60,104 nt of DNA from Spirochaetaceae bacterium (GTDB lineage: Bacteria > Spirochaetota > Leptospiria > Leptospirales > Leptonemataceae). Of this stretch, positions 26,638-35,772 are shown piece after piece; position 1 is the first letter of the stretch, and the number at the start of each line of letters is the position of its first letter. The translations under genes were made by a program, and so were the position numbers. The DNA lies in contig PBUB01000025.1 in NCBI GenBank assembly GCA_002729885.1, positions 1 through 60,104 of the forward strand, in the 5' to 3' direction. The notes below the pieces were generated by a model. That model worked only from the letters and a program-made list of their open reading frames with translations, ran no database searches and was not told where the DNA came from.

Positions 26638-27408
26638 TCATTGACCAACGGTGACTGTAATGGGCCGAAACTTTGCGGCTCGCAATTTTTTTTCTTCCGC
26701 CGTAAGTCCACTCTTTGTTTTGGAGCGTCCGAGGCGAACTAGATGCAGATCGCCGGATGTTACCACATATGGTTGCAGGCCTTCCTTGCGAATCTGTTCC
26801 GCCATCCGGTTCGCAGCTCCTCTGGAGCTAAACGCACCCATTTGCAGAGTATACATTTTCTGAGGCTTCTTTTCCTCTTTTTTTGGAGATTCCTTCCGGG
26901 CCACTTCTTTGTTCTCTGGTGCAGGTTTTCGAACCGGCTCTGGCTTTGGTTTGGGCGCAGGCTTTTCTTTTTTTACTTCCGTCCTGGCTGGCTTATCGTT
27001 TTTGCGCGCAATGTCGGAGAAGGTCACCGAATTCTTATTGGATTTCTTTTCCGGCCGGGGAGCTTCGGTGGATTTCAGGGCCAGATCATTGCGAGTGTCC
27101 GATTCGCCCTTTTTCCTGTCCTTGTCTTCTGTCCGTTTTCCAGGTTCCTCTTCGGAAATGGAATTCAGACTGAGGGACTCAGGATTGGTGGAGTCCGACT
27201 CGTCCATAGTGGGATCATCAAAGGATTGAGGTTCTTTGAAATCCGGTTGCAGAGATTCGTCTGCTGGATGCACCGAGGCCGCTTCTGAAGTATTTCCAAA
27301 GCGGTATCCCGTGGAAAAGGAAAGCACCAGGGTGCCCAGGATGAACAATCCCAGGGCCAGGATCCTTCCTTTATCAAGATTTACTACATAGAATACTCTT
27401 CGTTTCAT
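26638..27408 (-). CDS. SPOR-domain membrane protein
   Basis: 256-residue protein with a cytoplasmic N terminus, one transmembrane helix (ILALGLFILGTLVLSFSTGY, ~14-33), a long Lys/Glu/Pro/Ser-rich periplasmic linker, and a C-terminal SPOR domain (~185-255, MYTLQMGAFSSRGAANRMAE, then PYVVTSGDLHLVRLG). SPOR domains bind denuded peptidoglycan, typically at division sites. Its start overlaps the coaE stop by four bases (ATGA), so the two are co-translated. Confidence 0.88.
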   Translation of the reverse strand: MKRRVFYVVNLDKGRILALGLFILGTLVLSFSTGYRFGNTSEAASVHPADESLQPDFKEPQSFDDPTMDESDSTNPESLSLNSISEEEPGKRTEDKDRKKGESDTRNDLALKSTEAPRPEKKSNKNSVTFSDIARKNDKPARTEVKKEKPAPKPKPEPVRKPAPENKEVARKESPKKEEKKPQKMYTLQMGAFSSRGAANRMAEQIRKEGLQPYVVTSGDLHLVRLGRSKTKSGLTAEEKKLRAAKFRPITVTVGQ

Positions 27409-28013
27409 TTCTTGGCCGCCTCGATATTTTTCAGCAAGTCCTGCAGCTGCCGCTCCAGCTCATCCAGGGTTTCCTCGTTGCTAATCACAAAATCTGCACG
27501 ATCTGGCTTGTCCTGAAAATGATGCTGATCCCTGGAGCGAAGTTGTTCTTCGGTCCAGTTCCTGGATTCCACTCGTTTGAGACGAGTGGGAAAACTTGCA
27601 TCGACAACCAGGCTGGCATCCATCTCCTTCTCCAGACCTGCTTCAAAAAGCAGAGGAACATCATAGACTACAATGCTTCCTTCGGGAAAAGAATTCATTC
27701 TTTCTCTGGCCAGCTCTCGCACTCGAGGATGAACCAGGTTGTTTAACCTCTGAAGCAAATCTTTGTTTCCAAAGACTCGCTTCGCGATAGCTGCTCGATC
27801 CACTTTTCCGTCTTCCAGCACCTCTTCGCCGAAGATGTTTTTCAGTGCATCCATGGTATCTGGCTCATCCAGGACTTCATGGGCCAGAGCATCTGCATCC
27901 AGGGCCCTGCATCCCAGTTTTTCAAGAATGCTTCTGGCCGCAGATTTTCCGGAGCCAGGCAATCCAGTGAGTCCCAGAAAGAAACGATCACCTTTCCAGT
28001 GCAGATTTTTCAC
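27405..28013 (-). CDS. coaE: Dephospho-CoA kinase
   Basis: 202-residue kinase that phosphorylates the 3'-hydroxyl of dephospho-CoA, the last step of coenzyme A synthesis. The P-loop is GLPGSGKS (residues 17-24). The substrate motif DADALAHEVL follows, then the lid region (VHPRVRELARERM) and YDVPLLFEAGLEK. The length is normal. It starts 44 bp after the phosphatase-like gene and overlaps the SPOR gene. Confidence 0.93.
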   Translation of the reverse strand: MKNLHWKGDRFFLGLTGLPGSGKSAARSILEKLGCRALDADALAHEVLDEPDTMDALKNIFGEEVLEDGKVDRAAIAKRVFGNKDLLQRLNNLVHPRVRELARERMNSFPEGSIVVYDVPLLFEAGLEKEMDASLVVDASFPTRLKRVESRNWTEEQLRSRDQHHFQDKPDRADFVISNEETLDELERQLQDLLKNIEAAKK

Positions 28014-28057
28014 CGACCTCTAGCATCGGAGGGTTCCGTTGAGAGTACAAGTAAAAA

Positions 28058-29242
28058 TTACTTGTTTCGTAGAATTTTTTGCATTCCGGGATCGGCAGGA
28101 ATGAACCGGGAGTTTCGCAGTGCTTCCTGGAATCCAATCCAGTGCTGTGTTATGGACTTTCGATTGCCCCGGTAATCCAGTTCGATCTGACATATCTCTC
28201 CGGCCGGAATCCTGCAAACGGTCATGCCATTCACTGTTCGAAAGAAGGCTCTTTTTCCGGGCATAAGCACAAGGATCCTGTCCGAGGGAAAATCAGAGGC
28301 CGCTGGATCCAGAGGGTGAAATACATTGCCGGAGGGTTCCTTTGTGAAGTTGGCAATCCATTGTTCAGGGGTGATTCGCTGGAATGCCTCCATTTCATCA
28401 TGAGAGTCCCGTCTGTTACCTGCAAAAAGCAATACGATTAGATTCGCGGCCCGGTTGCGGTATATTTCCTGGCGCAACTGTTCTATCTGTGAGTCCAGTT
28501 CCTGCAATGTTGCTGCTGGCTCTATGGCTGTGATCCAGACGAATGTATCTGGTCCGGTAAGAATCTTGTGCGATGCCGTAGACCTTCTTTCATTCAAGGA
28601 TTCCGGCTGCCTGTATTCGAAACGCAGTAGCGAGGACCACAGAAGTGCATTATCCAGTGCTCTTTCTTCACTTTCCTGGATGGCCACCCCATCGAAGCCA
28701 GTATACTGCATGAGGTCCACCCCCTTGCGAATTAGTAGATCGACAGCGGGATTCGATTCGGGTTTCGGCGTATCGGAATTGTCTTTTTCGCCGGCAACGC
28801 TGGAATTTGCATTTTCCGATCTTGTCAACCTGGTGTTTGCATCGGAAGTATTTTCCCGTTCGTTGGTGCCGCTGGAATTCATCGAATCTGACACCGGCTC
28901 TCTGGAATCCTGGTTGAAATCCTCCTGGTTATGGGGATCCAATTTCAGTCCTGTAAGATCACCGGTATGTAGCAGAAATGCTCTGGAGGCTGCATTTCTG
29001 CGATTTCGCTTCACATTGTCCGAATAGGTCTTCAGCACAGACCAGCCTCTGGAACCCTCATCGTTTAGTTCAAAGGATCCAGCGAAATCTGAAGTGGCCA
29101 TAATTGTAATTCTGCTCCGATTATGGGCCGGATCCGGGCTGGCAACAATCCAGGTGGGAAGTGCAAGAACTACGATCCAATAGGATGCTCTGAGAAGAGA
29201 ACGGCTCACATTTATAGTGTCGGACCGAATCACGCTGCTCAT
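28058..29242 (-). CDS. Degenerate metallophosphatase/5'-nucleotidase-like exported protein
   Basis: 394-residue protein with an N-terminal hydrophobic export signal (~16-34, SYWIVVLALPTWIVAS). ITIMATSDFAGSF and FLLHTGDLTG resemble the first two metal-binding motifs of 5'-nucleotidases (normally DxHG and GD), and GFDGVAIQESE sits where GNHE is expected. The GD survives, but the DxH histidine and the NHE motif are missing, so it is probably catalytically inactive or altered. Residues ~115-170 are a Ser/Asn/Glu-rich low-complexity insert. The start overlaps the stop of the PLD-like gene by one base (TGATG). It is the last gene of a four-gene surface operon. Confidence 0.6.
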   Translation of the reverse strand: MSSVIRSDTINVSRSLLRASYWIVVLALPTWIVASPDPAHNRSRITIMATSDFAGSFELNDEGSRGWSVLKTYSDNVKRNRRNAASRAFLLHTGDLTGLKLDPHNQEDFNQDSREPVSDSMNSSGTNERENTSDANTRLTRSENANSSVAGEKDNSDTPKPESNPAVDLLIRKGVDLMQYTGFDGVAIQESEERALDNALLWSSLLRFEYRQPESLNERRSTASHKILTGPDTFVWITAIEPAATLQELDSQIEQLRQEIYRNRAANLIVLLFAGNRRDSHDEMEAFQRITPEQWIANFTKEPSGNVFHPLDPAASDFPSDRILVLMPGKRAFFRTVNGMTVCRIPAGEICQIELDYRGNRKSITQHWIGFQEALRNSRFIPADPGMQKILRNK

Positions 29243-31056
29243 CAGCTACTTCCTTCTGCCTGGATGCAGTTCAAAGTGCTTCCATAAAAAGAGAAAAATT
29301 GCAGATATCTCTGTATTTCAGGATCCATGGCGCCGTACAGTATGCAGGTGGCAAATTCCCTGCCGTTATTCAAGAATAGTAGCAGATCCTGCTCAGGAAG
29401 AGGATCCATCCTGTAGAATCCCGGGCCTTTTCTCTGGATAGATCTGGCATACCATCGATTGCGACCCAGGACAAACAATTGCATTTCATCCTTGCTGTCA
29501 TCAAAGGTGGCGCTGAAGCGGATCCAACCATCATCCAGATCGATTCTGTTTACAGGAGCATTCTTGCAGGGCCTTGAAATGCAGAAAGACTGTGAAACCC
29601 GGGTCGCCTTCTCCGGTCCGTGCACCGCTTGCGAATGGCTCATGGTATGAGTGCTTCCATCACCTTGAATTAGATAATCATTGAAGTTATAAATGAAGTA
29701 ATCTTTTCCCCGGGACGGGCCGGCGCTGGCGTAGCTTACCACTGCTTCTTTTTCGGAGTTAAGGCAATCTCCCGAAGAGCTTCCTTTTTCCCATTCCAGC
29801 GCATGAAAGAATGGCCCTTTACCATGCAACGAATACACAGGATTGGATTCGTCCATACAGATGGTGCCACTTCGGATCTTTGGTGTGCGATGCGAAGAGC
29901 CCCGGGGCGGCCTTGGCATGGGACGACTCTGTAATTTAAGCTCTGCGAACCGAGCCCGGAAGCGATGAACAATAGCCGAAGAATCCAGAATAAAAAGTAT
30001 TTCTCGATTTTGATTTCGAGCGCTCATACTCCAGTTGTAGGAACCGGTAAAAACCCTTCTATCAATGATGGCTGTCTTTTGATGCATATGGCCCCCATGA
30101 TAGATGCCATCGCTGGCCTGATATTTATTCTCGTTTCCATCCAGACTCAAAGAGAACGGAATCAGTCCTGCATCGTAGTAATATTCCTGAGGTGCGGCTC
30201 GACCGGGGAGATGGTTTCCCGAGCCGTCCAGGATTCCCTGTACCGATACTCCATTTCTCGCACGATTATAGAGCAGGGCCGAAAGAACTGGATCTGTGAA
30301 TCGATACATCATAAACTGGACTGTGGATCGAGCCCTGAAAATGTTGCGGGCAAGTACGTGCTGAATAAGCTCGCCTCCTTCTGGCGAAAAGATCATGGTG
30401 ATTCCAGGAATCTTTAAAAAGGGCCTTCGCTCATTGGGATGCAGCAGGCGATCTGCGATTTTTTCTCCGTGCCTCCGAGGAAAATTCAAAAAGAGAAATG
30501 CATTGTTATTATAATACAATCCGCTTCGCGTGAGGTTACCGGTTCCAGAAACCATCCTCTGCCGATCAATGAGCATGGCCTTCAAATGCTGCAATCCAGA
30601 TCCATTACGCACTTCCAGAGTTAGATTCGAATTCTTCAGGGCCACATAGTCTTTTTCAGGAGATAGAATGATTCGAATTTGAACTCCTCTCTGGCGGGCC
30701 TTCGTTAGAGCTTGAATGATTTTTCGATCGTTCAGTCCATAAGCCAGAATCAGAATTGAATCCGATGATTCATTGATCCAGCGAATAATCCGTCTCTTTA
30801 TTCTCAGCTTGCTTTCCATGGAGGCCACCGGAGAAGGATGAGTGAATTCTACGGTTTGTCGCACCAGCGGCCAGATCAGCTTTTCTCTGGAGCTATTGGG
30901 CGAATTGCAATAGAAAGAAAGAAAAGCGAGCATGGAAGGGATAAGGAATCGGGCTATCTTCGACGAATCGATAGCCAGCCTGTGCAGGACCGGTAATTCT
31001 TTTTGAGCTCCGCGCTTGATACTTCCTGTGTGGGCACCAATTTTCGTACTTTTCAC
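29242..31056 (-). CDS. Phospholipase-D-fold (HKD) lipoprotein, nuclease-like
   Basis: 604-residue exported protein. A hydrophobic segment ending LSFYC is a spirochaete-style lipobox. Two HKD motifs are intact: HLKAMLIDRQRMVSGTGNLT (~residue 155) and HQKTAIIDRRVFTGSYNW (~324), both HxKxxxxD. The GSxNWS ending of the second is typical of Nuc/mitoPLD-type phosphodiesterases and nucleases rather than classical phospholipase D. About 230 C-terminal residues follow the catalytic core; they contain several cysteines and may be a beta domain. It starts 15 bp after the barrel gene stop and is coupled to the phosphatase-like gene by TGATG. Confidence 0.82.
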   Translation of the reverse strand: MKSTKIGAHTGSIKRGAQKELPVLHRLAIDSSKIARFLIPSMLAFLSFYCNSPNSSREKLIWPLVRQTVEFTHPSPVASMESKLRIKRRIIRWINESSDSILILAYGLNDRKIIQALTKARQRGVQIRIILSPEKDYVALKNSNLTLEVRNGSGLQHLKAMLIDRQRMVSGTGNLTRSGLYYNNNAFLFLNFPRRHGEKIADRLLHPNERRPFLKIPGITMIFSPEGGELIQHVLARNIFRARSTVQFMMYRFTDPVLSALLYNRARNGVSVQGILDGSGNHLPGRAAPQEYYYDAGLIPFSLSLDGNENKYQASDGIYHGGHMHQKTAIIDRRVFTGSYNWSMSARNQNREILFILDSSAIVHRFRARFAELKLQSRPMPRPPRGSSHRTPKIRSGTICMDESNPVYSLHGKGPFFHALEWEKGSSSGDCLNSEKEAVVSYASAGPSRGKDYFIYNFNDYLIQGDGSTHTMSHSQAVHGPEKATRVSQSFCISRPCKNAPVNRIDLDDGWIRFSATFDDSKDEMQLFVLGRNRWYARSIQRKGPGFYRMDPLPEQDLLLFLNNGREFATCILYGAMDPEIQRYLQFFSFYGSTLNCIQAEGSS

Positions 31057-31071
31057 TCATGCACTCCTTCG

Positions 31072-32748
31072 CTATTCATTCAGGCTCTCCTTCGCTTTTC
31101 TTGCATTCTCTTCTTGCTTATCTAAATATCTTTCACCGTCTTTTTCTGTGGAATCGTACAACGAAATATCCAGTCCAATGCGAAAATACTCCGCGAACGC
31201 TCTGGAAGGCCTGGTCTTTCGAATATAGATACGGCCGTAGTTAATCGATAAGCTTCCCCTTCTCAAGAAGTCCCAGGATTTCTTTATTCGGAACTGCCAC
31301 TCCAGGTAATCCGGGGCCTCTCTGTCCGGAACGGAATTCTGGACGCCTTGCCCCCTTTGAATCCTGGCACTGCTGTACAATGCGATTAATGAGGCGTTGT
31401 AGCCGTTCCATAGAAACTTGAATCGCAGCTGTAATTTTGCGTAAAGGTTTCTGGACGGTAACTTGATCTCCGAGCAGTAGCGAACACGATTGCACAGCTG
31501 AAATCCGCTGGAAATTCCAAAATAGCGGCTCAATTCGTTGAGGTATGGAGGCGAACCTGGATGGATATAGCCGATGTCTGTGTTGCCATCTTTTTCAAAG
31601 TTGGATTCAGGTAGAAAGAAGGAAAATCCCAGGCTCCACTGATCCTCTTTCCATTCTATTGTTCCATGAAGCTCTGCCGCAGAGATATCCAGCGAAAGCT
31701 CCTTCCTGGGACCGCCGGGCCGGGGAATTGGTTCGAATCCATCCTGATTTTTCTCGGCCCGGGTTCGCCTGGCCTTCTGAAGCTCTCCGGTTACTCTGGA
31801 AAATCCCAGGCCTGCCCTTAATCGATCTCCCCGATAGCCTGCGAAGAAGTGAATATAGTTAAGGACACCTGGATGATACAGTCTGGCATTCTTTCTCAGT
31901 GAATGTCTGCGAACTCCAAAGCCGAATTGCCACGTGCTACCCACGGTATAAAAGGCGGAGCTTCCGTACCGATTACTATCCAGGGAGTTTCGCGCCAGGA
32001 TCCCGGATTGGCTGCGGCTCCCCAGGCCAGGCGGGTTATTCCCGGACACGGCACCATCCAAAAGATAGGCCGGGGACAGTGTGGCTTTGCCATAGCCATC
32101 GGAATCCCAGATAATATGTAGGCCTGGAAAGAAGCCAACGTTGGCCAGCAGCGACTCCTGAAAGCTGTCTCTCCAGTAACTTCGGCCAAGCGCCACCGAA
32201 ACAGAGGGCCGGGCCCTGGAACCCAGGACGCCCAGGATGTCCGGAAGTCGCTGCTTTAAACCGGCGAATATTTCACCGGTGCGAAGAATCAGGGCATTCG
32301 AATGCCCTGATTCGGAATGGGAAAGGGAATCCATACTTTCCCGCCGATCTTGAGGCCCTGGAGCTGGCTCTCTTCGGGACTCGACATAGCGGCTTTTTTC
32401 CGGTGCCGGCATGGCCGGATGGTCCATAGTAGATCGTCCCAGGTTGAATGCGATATTGGCCTGTACTCCGTAGATTAGAACCGCATCCGCATTACTCCTG
32501 GTTTCCAGGCGCAGTCCGCCGAAGAGATTCCTGTGGGAATCGCCATAGTTGTAGCCCTTTTCCGGATCGCCCGCAAATGCATGTAGTATTTCAGCTGCAG
32601 TGAAAAGATCCGTGGCCGTTTCTGCATTGAGAGGCAGAGGATATTGCGCTATAAGAAGTAGGGTGCAAAGGGTTGAATAGCGAAGCCAGGCCCGGAAGTC
32701 CAGGCCACAGCGCGAATTCAAGGCTCCAGGGTTGCCGCGGCTAGACAT
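31072..32748 (-). CDS. Probable outer-membrane beta-barrel protein
   Basis: 558-residue protein. An N-terminal signal (~25-43, LCTLLLIAQYPLPLNA) is followed by alternating aromatic/hydrophobic strands typical of barrels, for example SFQESLLANVGFFPGLHIIW, SAFYTVGSTWQFGFGVRR, YIHFFAGYRGDRLRAGLGFS and QWSLGFSFFLPES. A polar low-complexity loop (~residues 95-140) could be extracellular. No known porin family is recognised. The start overlaps the LTD-lipoprotein stop by one base (TGATG), so the two are translationally coupled. Confidence 0.65.
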   Translation of the reverse strand: MSSRGNPGALNSRCGLDFRAWLRYSTLCTLLLIAQYPLPLNAETATDLFTAAEILHAFAGDPEKGYNYGDSHRNLFGGLRLETRSNADAVLIYGVQANIAFNLGRSTMDHPAMPAPEKSRYVESRREPAPGPQDRRESMDSLSHSESGHSNALILRTGEIFAGLKQRLPDILGVLGSRARPSVSVALGRSYWRDSFQESLLANVGFFPGLHIIWDSDGYGKATLSPAYLLDGAVSGNNPPGLGSRSQSGILARNSLDSNRYGSSAFYTVGSTWQFGFGVRRHSLRKNARLYHPGVLNYIHFFAGYRGDRLRAGLGFSRVTGELQKARRTRAEKNQDGFEPIPRPGGPRKELSLDISAAELHGTIEWKEDQWSLGFSFFLPESNFEKDGNTDIGYIHPGSPPYLNELSRYFGISSGFQLCNRVRYCSEIKLPSRNLYAKLQLRFKFLWNGYNASLIALYSSARIQRGQGVQNSVPDREAPDYLEWQFRIKKSWDFLRRGSLSINYGRIYIRKTRPSRAFAEYFRIGLDISLYDSTEKDGERYLDKQEENARKAKESLNE

Positions 32749-35732
32749 CAGCGAAAACCGGAGGTGCGATAGTTTTCCGGAGAATCCTGAAACGTTCCGG
32801 GCTTTCTATGGTATTCATTTCCTGAGAATCCCTGATCCTCCGCAGGCAGCCAGTTTCCAAATGTACAGAGAACAGAATGACTCGATGTGGCGGTAGATTC
32901 GTTCCCGGATTCTATCCGAATGCGAAATCCCTCATCGGATCGAAGACCATTGCCCAGGGCTGCGCCCGTCTCAGGCATTAACCACAACCGATCCCTCTGT
33001 TTGTCCAGGTTAAGGATGAATTCTGGGGAAACATCTGGATCAATAATCAAAGCACATTCATTGGGCTGAATACTGGATTCGTAGGCTTCAATGGCATGGA
33101 CGGGTATTCTTTTTGATGCAGGTACCAGCGAATCTATGGAGTTATCATCTTCTATGCTCAGTCTCAATCCTTCTGTGGCGCCTTCCGGAAAGCACAGTCG
33201 AATCCATTCCGGAGCGCTGCTGTGTACAGCTTGAACAGTGCAACTGCTGTCCGGTCCGGATGCGTGCCAGAGTCTGTACTCCTGGACTGTGGTTCTGGGC
33301 GAGCCCTTGCTTCGGTTCGGCCCACCTTGCTTTAGAGGAGGACTGGATTCGCTTTCCAGGTGCTCCACAGATATAATAGAAGAGATACCTTCCCATTCAT
33401 CGCTGAAAAGAAGATCTGAAATTCCGGGAGAGATCCAGCGCTCATGGACGGAACCTGTGGCCCCGTCTGCTCCAGTCTGTGCCAGTCTAAAATGGGCCAG
33501 GGAATCGCCCAGCCATCGAAGTCTTAAACGGTGCAACCCCATGAGAGAGTATTCCGGGCGATAGTGACCCGGTTGTCCAGGACTGGAGTTGTGGCAGTTG
33601 GATTCTGCATGCTGCTTGAAGATACTTCCATTCTCGAGAGCGTTTGCCGCAAGATGAGAATGCGTGCGATCCTGGTAAGCAGGACCAAACCAGCGATCCA
33701 GCAATATCTTATTCCAGCCGGTGCCATTCGAAAGGATGGCTTCCAGTACAATCTTCAATTGAAACGGTTCATTGGGGATGCGAAAGTCCGAGGATTGAAT
33801 TACAGATTCGGCATTGGCGTAGCAATCGCTTCCGTTTCGCATAATGGCCCATCGACCGGCGGATGCTTTTGGCAGCCCGCGGACAAACTGATAATCTCGA
33901 TTCTCTGATTCCAGGTGAATCTTAATTTGTCCTGCGATATATCTTAAATCGGAGTAGGGAGATGTGTTGCGAAACTCCAGGAATTCTTCTTCTGGACTGG
34001 AAGTACCGGCAGGCAGTAATTCATCCAGCTGAAACCTGGGCAGGGGCTGCGATTTTACTGCATACCCAGGGCTCATGCCATGAAGTCCGTTGCTGCATAG
34101 ATCGGCGATTAGTCCTGCACAATAGGGCGGATGAAAGGAGTGAAAGGAAGCTGATTGATGGGAGTGAATGGAGCGAGCCGGGCCCGGATGGGGATTTCTT
34201 CCCTGGATGTGGGATCTATTGTCTGAATTCTTCAGTAATCTGGATTCGCCTGATGTAAGGTCCAGAAGCTCAATTCTTTCGCCTGCAGCCACCCTGCGCA
34301 GTCCGGCATCTTCCTGTAGAGCTGTAGCCTTCGTAGAGACAGGAGAAGAGAACAGGGATGCATCTGCCACAATGAGATAAATTCCGGGATCCAGAGTGGA
34401 CTCCGCAAAGAGTAACCTCTCATTGCCAGTGACGATTCGCAATGCACCGGACTTACATCTTTCATTTATGCGAAACTCCAGGAAGCGGCCTCCCGCATCC
34501 AGATCCGGATTCAGAAGGCCCAGCAGATTCCATTCTTTGAGATCAATATCCTTTAGTTCGCAATCAGCAACAGCATCTGAAGGTTCCTTTTCCAGGAAGC
34601 CCAGGGTATGACAGGGATAGCATGGTTTTAAGCTCCAGTAGCCGGATGCTTCATCCGCGCTTTCTGGATCAGAAATTACCTCTGTCAGGCCATCGGCCGA
34701 AAGATTCCAATCCAGGGAACGCCCTTCCGAAACATATGGCACGGAGATTCTGGCATCTTCGTCTTCAATGAAGGATATCTTTCTTCGTGGATTTCTCTTG
34801 AGCAGGAGAATGGCATCTTGCCTGCATGGCAGGAATTCATCGTAGCTTCGATTGTCCGTGCGAAAGCGAAAATGGACGATGCCGTCTTTCTGGCATTTCA
34901 GTTCCAGCTGACTTCGGTTATACAGTTCTGAAAGGGATTCACGAATATTTGCGGATTGAGTTTCGGTAGATTGAATTTCTGATCTAGATCTTTGAGTCGC
35001 TTTCAGACGGCGATAGTGCTGCTTAAGACTGGATTGTAGTTCCCGGACCCTTGCCTGTGTCAGAGAAATACTGAGCCAGTGTAATCGTTGGGAAAAATCC
35101 GAAGGAAATATAAGAATCAACCTGTCATTGAGCAATGCAAAGCTGAAAATGGCCTGCGGATATTTCCTGGGGGATAGAACTACATCAGAAAACTTCTTCT
35201 GAATACGGTCCCTTCTTTCATCTGCTATAAAGCGGGAAGACAGAACGGAGAGTTCGCTCTGTCCATGGAGTTCTTCGAGTCTGGCCATGGCCCGTTCACC
35301 ATTGCCATCGTAAAAGAAAAGGACCCTGGCCGATTCCAGGATCTGCATCAAATCCCGGTGGGAGCCTGTCTGGAAGGAGCCCAGTTCTCGGGAGCTGGAA
35401 TCCAGGCTGTCCCACTGACCCTGCAAATCCCGGGTCTCTTTTTCATCCGAAAAGCAAATGCGCAATCGCAATCCAGATTCTTCCATATACAATGGTTCTG
35501 GCAATGTTGTAAGACACTGGAAAAAACCGGGTCCTATCATCCTGGCATCGGATTCAGGTCTGTCTACTCGCAAGGATTGAGTATGTAATTCTATTCTGGG
35601 GCTGGAATCCGGTGGAGGAAGGATGGGGGCATCCGAAGATTGAGAACTACAGGAAAGGTAACTTGATGCTGTGACCGCCCCGAGCAGTATGGTAAAAGCT
35701 CTTCTGATGCAACCGAGAAATGGTAGGCCCAT
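32748..35732 (-). CDS. Large lipoprotein with Lamin-Tail-Domain-like segments
   Basis: 994-residue exported protein with a signal ending SSYLSC (lipobox). Two stretches resemble LTD beta-sandwiches: ~410-475 (LKEWNLLGLLNPDLDAGGRF, then LEFRINE and DPGIYLIVAD) and ~570-630 (ELLPAGTSSPEEEFLEFRNT). The remaining regions are probably beta-rich. Bacterial LTDs are known to accompany membrane-associated hydrolases, including nucleases, PLD-like and calcineurin-like enzymes. Here the next three genes encode a barrel, a PLD-fold lipoprotein and a phosphatase-fold protein. It is the first gene of the run, divergent from a glycosyltransferase with 40 bp between. The LTD assignment is by eye only. Confidence 0.6.
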   Translation of the reverse strand: MGLPFLGCIRRAFTILLGAVTASSYLSCSSQSSDAPILPPPDSSPRIELHTQSLRVDRPESDARMIGPGFFQCLTTLPEPLYMEESGLRLRICFSDEKETRDLQGQWDSLDSSSRELGSFQTGSHRDLMQILESARVLFFYDGNGERAMARLEELHGQSELSVLSSRFIADERRDRIQKKFSDVVLSPRKYPQAIFSFALLNDRLILIFPSDFSQRLHWLSISLTQARVRELQSSLKQHYRRLKATQRSRSEIQSTETQSANIRESLSELYNRSQLELKCQKDGIVHFRFRTDNRSYDEFLPCRQDAILLLKRNPRRKISFIEDEDARISVPYVSEGRSLDWNLSADGLTEVISDPESADEASGYWSLKPCYPCHTLGFLEKEPSDAVADCELKDIDLKEWNLLGLLNPDLDAGGRFLEFRINERCKSGALRIVTGNERLLFAESTLDPGIYLIVADASLFSSPVSTKATALQEDAGLRRVAAGERIELLDLTSGESRLLKNSDNRSHIQGRNPHPGPARSIHSHQSASFHSFHPPYCAGLIADLCSNGLHGMSPGYAVKSQPLPRFQLDELLPAGTSSPEEEFLEFRNTSPYSDLRYIAGQIKIHLESENRDYQFVRGLPKASAGRWAIMRNGSDCYANAESVIQSSDFRIPNEPFQLKIVLEAILSNGTGWNKILLDRWFGPAYQDRTHSHLAANALENGSIFKQHAESNCHNSSPGQPGHYRPEYSLMGLHRLRLRWLGDSLAHFRLAQTGADGATGSVHERWISPGISDLLFSDEWEGISSIISVEHLESESSPPLKQGGPNRSKGSPRTTVQEYRLWHASGPDSSCTVQAVHSSAPEWIRLCFPEGATEGLRLSIEDDNSIDSLVPASKRIPVHAIEAYESSIQPNECALIIDPDVSPEFILNLDKQRDRLWLMPETGAALGNGLRSDEGFRIRIESGNESTATSSHSVLCTFGNWLPAEDQGFSGNEYHRKPGTFQDSPENYRTSGFR

Positions 35733-35772
35733 ATAGCTCGAGTGTTAAATGGAGCTAAATTGTTAACCTCCA

